DNA from: Lentzea tibetensis
Lineage (GTDB): Bacteria; Actinomycetota; Actinomycetes; Mycobacteriales; Pseudonocardiaceae
Length of the DNA: 64,000 nt
Reading direction: 5' to 3'
NCBI RefSeq assembly: GCF_007845675.1
Contig: NZ_VOBR01000012.1
Span: 1-64,000 of the forward strand
A program made the position numbers and the translations under genes. The stretch's first letter is position 1; every line of letters starts with the position of its first letter. Under the pieces are notes generated by a model, which searched no databases, had not been told where the DNA came from, and saw only the letters and a program-made list of their open reading frames with translations. This document shows positions 1-7,335 of this stretch, piece by piece.

Positions 1-129
1 GGGGCCCCTCGCGGCGTGGTGGGGCCGGCTCCGCCGGCAGGAAGAGCACCTGCCGGCCCGATAGGGGTACCACGCCGCACCCCAAGTCAAGGCCCAATCG
101 CGCGGTGCCCACCACCCCGCACACTGCGG

Positions 130-729
130 ACACGCACACTCCTAGCCTGACCACACCGGCCCACCTGCCGTCGGACTCGCCTTCCGCAATCACACCGACC
201 CGCCTGCCGACGTGCTCGCCTTCCGTTCTTGCACACCGACCCGCCTGCCGACGTGCTCGCCTTCCGTTCTTGCACACCGACCCGCCTGCCGACGTGCTCG
301 CCTTCCGTCCTGACACACCAGCCCACCCGCCGTCGGCCGCTTTCCTGCCCGCCTGCCCTGCCCTGCCCTGCCTTGCCCGCCTGCCTTGCCTTGCCCGCCT
401 GCCTTGCCTTGCCCGCCTGCCCTGCCCTGCCCGCCTGCCCTGCCCTGCCCTGCCTTGCCCGCCTGCCTTGCCTTGCCCGCCTGCCTTGCCTTGCCCGCCT
501 GCCCTGCCCTGCCCGCCTGCCCTGCCCGCCCGCCTGCCCTGCCCTGCCTTGCCCTGCCCGCCCTCCCCGGCGGCGGGCCCACCTTCCCTTCTCACACACA
601 CCGGCCCGCTCGCCGCCGGACGCTTTCCTTGCCCCGCTTTCCTTGCCCCGCATTCCTTGCCTGCCTTCCTGCCCTGCCTGCCGAACCCGCCTTCCCGGCC
701 ACCCGCCGCCAGGCTCACCTTCCCTTCTC
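130..729. repeat. Tandem-repeat, C/T-skewed intergenic tract
   Basis: Bases 1-729 hold no gene I can support. From about 191 to 313 a 41-bp unit beginning CACACCGACCCG is repeated three times (starts 191, 232, 273). From about 350 to 560 the top strand is a run of degenerate units built from GCCTG, CCTTG and CCCGC, with a period near 18 bp. A segment beginning CCTTCCCTTCTCACAC occurs twice, near 583 and 718. The top strand is almost free of purine runs, so long open frames exist on both strands, but they encode only low-complexity Ala/Pro/Cys or Gly/Arg/Gln strings and are not genes. The first 130 bases show nothing recognisable. Confidence 0.85.
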
Positions 730-775
730 ACACACCGCAGGCCCCCGACCACGTGGTCGGGGGCCTGCGGTGTGT
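730..775. terminator. 46-bp perfect palindrome, probable terminator
   Basis: The left arm reads CACACCGCAGGCCCCCGACC (from 731) and its exact reverse complement follows with no loop, giving a 23-bp stem on each strand. It lies 15 bp beyond the stop codon of the leftward oxidoreductase gene, so intrinsic termination is the likely role. There is no clear T-run. Confidence 0.8.
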
Positions 776-789
776 CGGAGCCGGTGAGG

Positions 790-1770
790 TCAGGGAACCA
801 GGACAACCCGGCCCAGCTGGGACCGCGCCTCCATGATCTCGTGCGCCTTCACGGCCTCGTCCAGCGAGAGGCTGGCGTGCACGATCGGCTTCACCTTGCC
901 CGCCAGCACGAACTCGATCAGCTCGCGCTGGCCCGCCGCGAACTCCTCGGGGCGCTTGTAGAGCATGGCGTAGACGCTGAAGCCCGCGACGGTCTTCATG
1001 CCGAACAGGTGCATCGGGTTGATCATCGGGATGTCGGCGCCGGACGCCGAGCCGTAGAACACGAGCCTGCCGAAAGTTGCCAGTACGTCGAGGCTCTTCA
1101 GCAGGATGTCGCCGCCCACGGTGTCCAGCACCACGTCGGCGCCCTTGCCGTCGGTTGCCTCTAGGACCTTGTCCGTCCAGTCGTCCGACGTGTAGTCGAA
1201 GGCGTGGTCTGCGCCGAGTGACTTGGCGAACGCGAGCTTCTCGGGGCTGCTCGCCGTGGCGATCACTGTGCCTGCGCCCAAAGCTTTGGCCACCTGGACG
1301 GCCAGGTGGCCTACGCCGCCTGCTGCGGCGTCCACCAGGACCGTCTCGCCTGGGCGGACTGCGGCGCTGAACTTGAGGATGCCGTAGGCAGTCTGCGCGG
1401 GCGTCGTCAGTGCGGTCGCCTGTGCTGCGTCGATGCCCTCGGGGATGTGCAGCAGGCCCCTGGCCGGTGCGATGACGAAGTCGGCGTAGGCGTCCTGGTG
1501 GACCTCGGTCACCACGCGGTCCCCTGCGGTGACGTCCACCACGCCGGTGCCGATCGACTCGACGATGCCCGCTACGTCACCTCCCGGTGAGCCGGGCAGT
1601 TCGGCGGGGCCGCCGATCGGGATGCCCTGGCGGCGTTGGACTTCGGCGAAGTTGACGCCTACGGCCTCTACGCGGATCAGCACCTCCCCCGCGCCGGGTG
1701 CGGGCTTGGCTGCCTCGTCCACCTGCAGCACCGACGGTGCGCCGAACTCGTGGTAGCGAACGACTCTCAT
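790..1770 (-). CDS. Zinc-independent NADPH:quinone oxidoreductase (MDR family)
   Basis: A 326-residue medium-chain dehydrogenase/reductase of the quinone oxidoreductase/crotonyl-CoA reductase-like type. The N-terminal GroES-like domain begins MRVVRYHEFGAP, and the Rossmann part carries the NADPH-binding AAAGGVG motif near residue 150. The catalytic zinc cysteines of alcohol dehydrogenases are absent. I start it at the ATG at 1770 because this matches the family N-terminus; upstream in-frame starts would add a non-family extension. It is the last gene of a leftward run (acetyltransferase, P450, SDR, this gene) and probably performs a redox tailoring step on a quinone or enone. The exact substrate cannot be read from sequence. 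Confidence 0.88.
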   Translation of the reverse strand: MRVVRYHEFGAPSVLQVDEAAKPAPGAGEVLIRVEAVGVNFAEVQRRQGIPIGGPAELPGSPGGDVAGIVESIGTGVVDVTAGDRVVTEVHQDAYADFVIAPARGLLHIPEGIDAAQATALTTPAQTAYGILKFSAAVRPGETVLVDAAAGGVGHLAVQVAKALGAGTVIATASSPEKLAFAKSLGADHAFDYTSDDWTDKVLEATDGKGADVVLDTVGGDILLKSLDVLATFGRLVFYGSASGADIPMINPMHLFGMKTVAGFSVYAMLYKRPEEFAAGQRELIEFVLAGKVKPIVHASLSLDEAVKAHEIMEARSQLGRVVLVP

Positions 1771-1807
1771 GACACTGGCTCCCCAAAGATTGTGGTGGAC
1801 AAGGACT

Positions 1808-2581
1808 TCAGGCTCCACCGGTGAAGCGCAACGCCTGGCCGGTGATGTTTCCGTTCGCTGCGGAACCCAGGAAGAGGACGGCATTGGCCACGTCCGAAGG
1901 CACGGAGAGCTTTCCCGAGGCCAGGGTCTTCGCCTTGGCCTCGAGGGCTTGCGGCGGTGCGAAGCGCACCACGTTCTCCGTCAGGGTCTGGCCCGGCAGC
2001 ACCACGTTCACGAGGATGCTCTCGGGAGCCAGCTCCCACGCCAGGCTGCGTGCCATACCCAGCAGGGCGGCTTTCGCTGCGCTGTAAGCGGTTCCGCCCA
2101 CCATGCCGTACTCGGCCAGGCCGCAGGACATCATGACGATCCGGCCCCACTCGCGGCCGCGCATGGCTGGCACCGCGGCCTGGATCGTGTGGTACACGCC
2201 GTCTACGGTCGTGCGCAGCACTTCCTGCCACGTGGCCGACGGCACGTCCTCGAACTTCGGCATCGGGCGGCCTGGGCGGGGAATGCCGTCGCTCCAGGCG
2301 ATCGCGCTCGCCACCAGCACGTCGATGCCGCCCCACTCGCTGACGACCGCGTCCACCGCGGCGCGGATCGACTCGAGGTCGGTCAGGTCGTAGCGGACGA
2401 CTAGTGCGGAGCCGCCCGCCTCGCGCACCAGGCGGGCCGTCTCGTCGGCGCCGTCCTTGTTGTCGTGGAAGGTGACGGCGACGCGGGCGCCGTCCGCGGC
2501 GTAGGCGAGAGCCGTCGCGCGGCCGATGCCCGAAGAGGCACCGGTCACCAGCACGACCTTGTCCCGAACTGCAGTTTCCAT
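1808..2581 (-). CDS. Short-chain dehydrogenase/reductase (third SDR of the cluster)
   Basis: A 257-residue classical SDR. The NAD(P)-binding TGASSGIG motif lies near residues 14-21 and the catalytic YSAAK near residue 160, with a Ser 14 residues upstream (MSCG). The usual NNAG stretch is replaced by VASAIAW, so it is a divergent family member. It ends in FTGGA, resembling the FabG-type DGG terminus. It lies 37 bp upstream of the quinone oxidoreductase gene and 19 bp downstream of the P450 gene, so the three are probably cotranscribed. A ketoreductase or dehydrogenase role in polyketide tailoring is inferred from context; the two FabG-like SDRs at 13-15 kb are better candidates for the early ketoreduction. 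Confidence 0.85.
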   Translation of the reverse strand: METAVRDKVVLVTGASSGIGRATALAYAADGARVAVTFHDNKDGADETARLVREAGGSALVVRYDLTDLESIRAAVDAVVSEWGGIDVLVASAIAWSDGIPRPGRPMPKFEDVPSATWQEVLRTTVDGVYHTIQAAVPAMRGREWGRIVMMSCGLAEYGMVGGTAYSAAKAALLGMARSLAWELAPESILVNVVLPGQTLTENVVRFAPPQALEAKAKTLASGKLSVPSDVANAVLFLGSAANGNITGQALRFTGGA

Positions 2582-2600
2582 CGGCTGGAGACGTCCTTTC

Positions 2601-3854
2601 TCAGGAGAGTGCGACCGGAAGCGATGCGAGGCCGCGCAGGTTGAAGCTCGGCCGCCACTCGGCCTGCCCCGGCTCGACGGCGAGCCGCAGCTTCGGGAAC
2701 CTCTGGAACAGCCTGCTCAGCACGATCTGGCCTTCCATCCTGGCCAGAGGCGCGCCGACGCAGTGGTGGATGCCGTGCCCGAACGACAGGTGACCCGCCG
2801 CGGCGCGGCGCACGTCCAGGCGGTCGGGATCGGCGTACTTGGCGGGATCCCGTCCGGCCGCGCCCAGCGCGATCGTGACGAACTCCTGCGCGGGGATGTG
2901 CACTCCCGCTACTTCGATGGGCTCGGTGGTGTAGCGCCAGGTCGCGTTGGCCAGCGGGGCGTCGTAGCGCAGGATCTCGTCGACCGCGCCCGGCCACAGC
3001 CCTTCCTCTGCCTCCACCAGCGCGCGCTGGTCGGGGTGCGTGAGCAGCGCCAGCACGCCGGTGCCGAGCATGTTCACCGTCGTCTCGTGCCCGGCGACCA
3101 GCAGCAGGAACGCCATCGACATCAGCTCGGTCTCGTCGAGCTTGTCGCCCTCGTCGCGCACCTGGATCAGCTCGCTGAGCATGTCCTCGCCCGGCTCGGC
3201 GCGCTTGTCCGCGATGAGGCCGCGCAGGTAGACGACCATCGCCTCGCTCGCGTCCAGCACCTCCTCGCCACCGGAACCCGAGGTGAGGGTGTTCGACCAG
3301 CCGCGGAACGTGGCCCGGTCGTCCTGCGGAATCCCCAGCAGCCAGCAGATCACCGTGAACGGGATGGGGAACGCGAGCTCCTCGATGAGGTCCGCGCTCT
3401 GTTTCCCCTCCAGCGCGTCGAGCAGCTCGTCGGTCAGCGCCACGATCCTCGGCCGCAGCGCCTCGACCCTGCGCGCCGTGAAAGCCTTGCCCACCAGGCG
3501 ACGCAGCCGGGTGTGGTCGGGCGGGTCGCTGTCCAGCATGGTGGTGCTGAGCTCGGTCGCGAACTGCTTGCGGGTACCGACCTCCTGCAGGAACTCAGCC
3601 CGCCGCACCGGATCGACGAAGTTCTGCGGGATCAGGCCGTAGCCCACCCGCATGTCCTTGCTCAGCCGGGGATCGACGAGCAGCGCGCGGGCCTCGTCGT
3701 AGCCGGTGACGACCCAGGTCTTGATCCCGTTGGGGGTGGCCATGACGTGCACCGGCGAGCTGGCGCGCAACGCGGCGAGCACGGGGTGCGGGTCACGGAC
3801 GTAGCCGTCGTCGAACAGTTCGAGAATCTCTTGCGGCGCAACGATGTCCGTCAT
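2601..3854 (-). CDS. Cytochrome P450 (CYP105/107-like bacterial class)
   Basis: A 417-residue soluble P450. The I-helix AGHETT oxygen-activation motif, the K-helix ExxR (EILR) and the heme-binding FGHGIHHCVG loop with its Cys ligand are all intact, and the length is normal. The start is the ATG at 3854 (MTDIVAP). A longer open frame runs upstream but only overlaps the acetyltransferase gene out of frame. In polycyclic-xanthone clusters P450s form methylenedioxy bridges or hydroxylate the skeleton; which applies here is unknown. No ferredoxin gene adjoins it, so electrons must come from partners elsewhere. It lies 35 bp downstream of the GNAT gene. Confidence 0.93.
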   Translation of the reverse strand: MTDIVAPQEILELFDDGYVRDPHPVLAALRASSPVHVMATPNGIKTWVVTGYDEARALLVDPRLSKDMRVGYGLIPQNFVDPVRRAEFLQEVGTRKQFATELSTTMLDSDPPDHTRLRRLVGKAFTARRVEALRPRIVALTDELLDALEGKQSADLIEELAFPIPFTVICWLLGIPQDDRATFRGWSNTLTSGSGGEEVLDASEAMVVYLRGLIADKRAEPGEDMLSELIQVRDEGDKLDETELMSMAFLLLVAGHETTVNMLGTGVLALLTHPDQRALVEAEEGLWPGAVDEILRYDAPLANATWRYTTEPIEVAGVHIPAQEFVTIALGAAGRDPAKYADPDRLDVRRAAAGHLSFGHGIHHCVGAPLARMEGQIVLSRLFQRFPKLRLAVEPGQAEWRPSFNLRGLASLPVALS

Positions 3855-3889
3855 GGTTTGGTTCCTCTCTTCGGCAACGTGCGCCGCGG

Positions 3890-4843
3890 TCAGGCGGAGA
3901 CCTCGTAGGTCGCCCAGCCCCCGGTCGATGAGAAGCCGAGCTTGCGGTTGAGCGCGAGCACGGCGGAGTTGGTCTCGTCGTTCCACGCCTGCACCAGTAA
4001 GACCTGCGGCTCGGTCCCGGCGACCCAGGAGAGCAGCTCGGCCTTCAGCTGGGCGGCCAGGCCCTTGCGGCGGTGCGCGGGCAGCACCAGCACCTCGCCC
4101 GCGTCGGCCATCGGGCTGTCCCGCACGAACATCGTGCAGTAACCGGCGATCTCGCCGGTCGCCTCGTCCACAGCCGCGGTGACGTAGCACCGGTGCCGGG
4201 CCCGCTCCGCCTCGGCCTCGCGCTCCCGCACGTCGGCGGCGGTGGCCTGACCGACCCGCGCCTGCCCGTTGATCGGCACGTCCAGCTCGCTCCACGCCTT
4301 CGCGTACGAGTCGACGAGGTCGTCGGGGCAGCCGTCGTTCCAGCGCACGAACCGGTACCCGGCAACGGCTTCCGCCGCGATGGCGGCGCCCTTCAGCTTC
4401 AGCCGGTTGCGGACGTTCACGACGATCCGCTTGCCCCCGGCCGACTCCGCGAACGCGTCGGCCTCCGCGGTATGCGGCGCGTCGACCAGCAGCCTGGTCC
4501 GGCCGCGCGCGGCGAGCTCCTCGCGTGCGGCGTCCACCAGCAGACGCCCGGCGCCGCGGCGCCGGAAACCGGGGAACACCCACAGGGAACCGTGCCCGGT
4601 GTCCAATGTCGCCGAGAGGTCGAGGCCGAGCTTCACGTATCCGGCGGGCTCGGCGCCGTCGTAGACCGCCAGCACGACGCGGTCGGTTCCCCTGCGCTTC
4701 TGCAGCAGCCGCGCCATCAAGTCCTCCGACGCCGGCGGATCGTCCGGCAGCGCAACGCGCATGGTCTCGGCAAAGCCGGGGAACAGTGCCCGCACGGTCG
4801 CCTGGTCGTCTCCGTCGAGGGTTCGGATTTCCATGCTCGTCAT
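3890..4843 (-). CDS. Tandem-domain GNAT acetyltransferase
   Basis: A 317-residue protein with two GNAT folds in tandem, the layout seen in mycothiol synthase and related acetyltransferases. The first acetyl-CoA-binding signature is RRRGAGRLLVDAA near residue 95 and the second is HRRKGLAAQL near residue 258. The start is at 4843 (MTSMEIRT) or at the second Met at 4834. It is the first gene of the leftward run that continues with the P450. It could acylate an intermediate or act in self-protection. Nothing in the sequence fixes the substrate, and mycothiol synthase itself is unlikely in this setting. Confidence 0.8.
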   Translation of the reverse strand: MTSMEIRTLDGDDQATVRALFPGFAETMRVALPDDPPASEDLMARLLQKRRGTDRVVLAVYDGAEPAGYVKLGLDLSATLDTGHGSLWVFPGFRRRGAGRLLVDAAREELAARGRTRLLVDAPHTAEADAFAESAGGKRIVVNVRNRLKLKGAAIAAEAVAGYRFVRWNDGCPDDLVDSYAKAWSELDVPINGQARVGQATAADVREREAEAERARHRCYVTAAVDEATGEIAGYCTMFVRDSPMADAGEVLVLPAHRRKGLAAQLKAELLSWVAGTEPQVLLVQAWNDETNSAVLALNRKLGFSSTGGWATYEVSA

Positions 4844-4897
4844 TCAGCCAGACAGGACGCCTCGCGCGCAGTGGCCGAACACCGGATTCCACCGAGC

Positions 4898-4954
4898 TTT
4901 CAGCGTTCTTCCAGCGGGGCAACGGGTTTCAGGCCGACTCCAGGGCTCTTTCAG
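4898..4954 (+). promoter_or_regulatory. Direct-repeat array, putative SARP operator A
   Basis: The hexamers TTTCAG (4898), TTCCAG (4909), TTTCAG (4927), CTCCAG (4938) and TTTCAG (4949) lie at 11-bp steps within each group. Such 11-bp-phased direct repeats are the established binding layout of SARP activators. The last repeat ends 54 bp before the ATG at 5008, the same geometry as the other arrays in this cluster. Confidence 0.72.
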
Positions 4955-5007
4955 ACGGTCCCGGCAGCGTGAGGCGCAACGCACCTGAGACTTCACGAGG
5001 GAGAACC

Positions 5008-5382
5008 ATGAACACCGTGCAGGCGCAGCTGGTCGGCAGCTGGACGACGGAGCTGGACAACGACGGCACCCCCGCACTCGGCCTGGTCGCCTTCTCCGCT
5101 GACGGTGGCGTCACGTCCACGCAGCTCAACACCAAGCACATCGGACTCGGCACCTGGCGTGCCACGGGTGCGACGACGTTCGAGTACGCCTTCCACATCC
5201 TGGCGTCCGACGACGAGGGCAAGCACGTCGGCGAGGCCCGCATCCACGTCGAGGGCGAGATCGTCGACGACGGCACCTGGGTCGGTACCGGTGGCGCCAC
5301 CTTCTACAACCCCGAGGGCAAGTCCCTGCGCGGCCACGGCGGCTCGAAGGTGGTCGCGAAGAAGTTCGGCATCGGCAAGTAG
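5008..5382 (+). CDS. Small lipocalin-like beta-barrel protein, possible cyclase or binding protein
   Basis: A 124-residue protein, all-beta in character, with the pattern VGSW near residue 10, GTWRATG near residue 49 and GTWVGTGGATF near residue 92. This is typical of small calycin/lipocalin-like or allene-oxide-cyclase-like barrels. No signal peptide is present, so it acts in the cytoplasm. The start is the ATG at 5008 after CACGAGGGAGAACC, which contains a good ribosome site. It leads a rightward operon with the BBE-like oxidase and a MarR regulator and sits directly behind SARP array A. Small barrels of this kind can shape or bind polycyclic intermediates, but this role is inferred. A secreted protein of similar fold is encoded near 33 kb. 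Confidence 0.75.
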   Translation: MNTVQAQLVGSWTTELDNDGTPALGLVAFSADGGVTSTQLNTKHIGLGTWRATGATTFEYAFHILASDDEGKHVGEARIHVEGEIVDDGTWVGTGGATFYNPEGKSLRGHGGSKVVAKKFGIGK

Positions 5383-5405
5383 CCACCCTCGATCCTGGAG
5401 CTCGA

Positions 5406-6869
5406 ATGTCCGCAGGCCCAGATTCACAGATCGCGGCGGAATTCCCTTCCACCGCACTGCCCGCGTCGTTCTGGAGCGGACTCGCCGCCCAGCTGTCCGG
5501 TGAGCTCGTCCTTCCCGGCGACCCCGGCTACGTCTTCGCCAAGCAACTGCAGAACTACGAGTTCGACGCGATCGAGCCGGCGGCCGTCGCCTACTGCGAA
5601 ACGGCGCGGGACGTGCAGGCGTGCCTCAGGTTCGCCCGCGGTCACGACGTCCGGGTCCACATCCGCAGCGGCGGGCACAGCTTCAACGGCTGCTCGACCG
5701 GCACCGGTCTGGTGATCGACGTGTCGCGCATCAACCACGTGATCGCGGGACCGACCGTCCAGCTCGGCGCGGGCAGCCAGTCGGTCGACGTCCTGGACGC
5801 CCTGCACCGGCAGGGCGCCCAGGTCGTCACCGGGACCTTTCCCACCGTCAGCGCGGGAGGATTCCTCTCCGGCGGCGGGATCGGCTGGCAGACGAGGAAG
5901 TTCGGCATCGGCAGCGACCGGATCGTCTCCGCGCGGGTGGTGCTCGCCGACGGCAGGCTGGTGCACTGCTCGGCCACCGAGGAGCCGGACCTGTTCTGGG
6001 CCGTGCGCGGCGGAGGCGGCGGCAACTTCGGTGTCGTCGTGGAGTTCGAGGTCCGGCCGATCGAGGCACCACTGCTGGTGGGCTACGAGACGACCTGGCC
6101 GATCTCCGCTGCCGCCGAGGTGATGGCCGCCTGGCAGGCGTGGTGCATGGACGGCTCGGAGGACCTCGGCTCGTCGCTCGTCGTGCTGCCTGCCTTCGGC
6201 CCGGACAACCCGCCGATGGTCAAGGTCTGGGGCGTGCACCTGGGTTCCCGCGACCAGCTGGACGCCGCGCTGGACGAGCTGGCCGAGCGGGTGGGTGTGG
6301 CGCCGTTGAGCCGGACGAGCAGCGACCCCGCGCCCTACGGCAAGGTCATGCACAGCCAGCTGTGCGGCGGGAACGGCCTGGCCGAGTGCCACCGGACCGG
6401 CTCCAACCCGGTCGCGGTCGGCCACCGGCACCCGTACACCCGGCAGAGCTACCGGCTGATCGACCGGGCGCTGGACGTCCAGGAGACCGCCGAGGTCATC
6501 CAGGCGTGGGATCCGTCCCTGAACCGGGAGCGCTACGTGCTCTGCATCGCCATCGGCGGTGCGGCCAACCGGGTCTGCCGGACGGAGACCGCGTACGCCC
6601 ATCGCGAAGCGCAGTTCCTGATCGGCTACCAGATCGCGCTGCGCGGCGACGACCGTCCAGCCGAGGACGTCGCGTTCATGAACGCGTGGGCGGACCGCGC
6701 CGACGCGCTGCTGACCCCGCTGTCCTGCGGTGCGTACGTCAACTTCCCGAGCTCGAACCCCGACGCGGACTGGCTGTCGGAGTGCTACGGGGAGAACCTG
6801 TCCCGGCTGCGCAGGGTCAAGCGGAAGTACGACCCCACCGGGATGTTCCAGCACGCACAGGGCATCTGA
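5406..6869 (+). CDS. FAD-linked oxidoreductase, berberine-bridge-enzyme-like
   Basis: A 487-residue member of the PCMH/BBE family. The FAD-binding domain contains RSGGHSFNG, whose His is the site of 8-alpha covalent FAD linkage, and the C-terminal BBE element contains the KRKYDPTGMF signature. At the position where bicovalent members carry a Cys (G-T-C-P), this protein has Phe (GTFPTVSAGG), so a single His-FAD link is expected. No signal peptide is seen. A GGAG lies just before the ATG at 5406. The family oxidises alcohols or phenols, or closes rings oxidatively; in a type II polyketide cluster a late dehydrogenation is likely. It lies 23 bp after the beta-barrel gene. Confidence 0.9.
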   Translation: MSAGPDSQIAAEFPSTALPASFWSGLAAQLSGELVLPGDPGYVFAKQLQNYEFDAIEPAAVAYCETARDVQACLRFARGHDVRVHIRSGGHSFNGCSTGTGLVIDVSRINHVIAGPTVQLGAGSQSVDVLDALHRQGAQVVTGTFPTVSAGGFLSGGGIGWQTRKFGIGSDRIVSARVVLADGRLVHCSATEEPDLFWAVRGGGGGNFGVVVEFEVRPIEAPLLVGYETTWPISAAAEVMAAWQAWCMDGSEDLGSSLVVLPAFGPDNPPMVKVWGVHLGSRDQLDAALDELAERVGVAPLSRTSSDPAPYGKVMHSQLCGGNGLAECHRTGSNPVAVGHRHPYTRQSYRLIDRALDVQETAEVIQAWDPSLNRERYVLCIAIGGAANRVCRTETAYAHREAQFLIGYQIALRGDDRPAEDVAFMNAWADRADALLTPLSCGAYVNFPSSNPDADWLSECYGENLSRLRRVKRKYDPTGMFQHAQGI

Positions 6870-6877
6870 CCGATCCC

Positions 6878-7333
6878 GTGGACGAGCCGACCGCCGCCAT
6901 CGAGCGGGCCCTGTTCACCCTGCGCCGTCTGCACGCCCGCCGCACGCCGTCCCGGACGGCGTGCGGTTCGGCGTGGGACAACGCGCTCATCGCCGTGCTC
7001 GACGCGATCGACCAGACCGGCGAGCGCCCGTGCACCGTTTCCGCGGTGGCCAAGGCGTTGCACGTCGACCTGTCCAGCGTGAGCAGGCTCGTGGCGCAGG
7101 CGGTCGAGGCAGGCCTGGTGGAGCGGACAGCGGACCAGACAGACGGCCGCAAAGCGGTGCTGGTGCTGACCCCCGACGGACAAGCCACGGCCGAGAAGGT
7201 GCAGGCACTGCGGCGTTCACTGTTCACGCAGGCGATGGCCGGCTGGCCCGCGCACGAGCAGGCGACCTTCAGCCGCCTGCTCGTGACGTTCACCGAGCGG
7301 TACGAGGCGGTCGTCAACGCCGACCGCCCCTGA
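6878..7333 (+). CDS. MarR-family transcriptional regulator
   Basis: A 151-residue winged-helix protein beginning with GTG at 6878, eight bases after the oxidase stop. The recognition-helix region is near LHVDLSSVSRLV, followed by the wing TADQTDGRKAVLVLT, both characteristic of MarR. Helical dimerisation segments flank it. It closes the rightward operon and meets the transporter gene tail to tail with 2 bp between stops. MarR proteins often sense phenolic compounds and control efflux, so it may respond to the cluster product and control the convergent transporter or its own operon. No operator was identified. Confidence 0.87.
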   Translation: MDEPTAAIERALFTLRRLHARRTPSRTACGSAWDNALIAVLDAIDQTGERPCTVSAVAKALHVDLSSVSRLVAQAVEAGLVERTADQTDGRKAVLVLTPDGQATAEKVQALRRSLFTQAMAGWPAHEQATFSRLLVTFTERYEAVVNADRP

Positions 7334-7335
7334 GC

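Noticed and set aside
191-313. Possible CRISPR array (three 41-bp repeats)
   Set aside because: The units are directly abutting, without unique spacers, and no cas gene is present.
87-1164. Long open frames on both strands through the 100-800 region
   Set aside because: They are by-products of GC-rich tandem repeats, have low-complexity composition and no ribosome sites or domain features.
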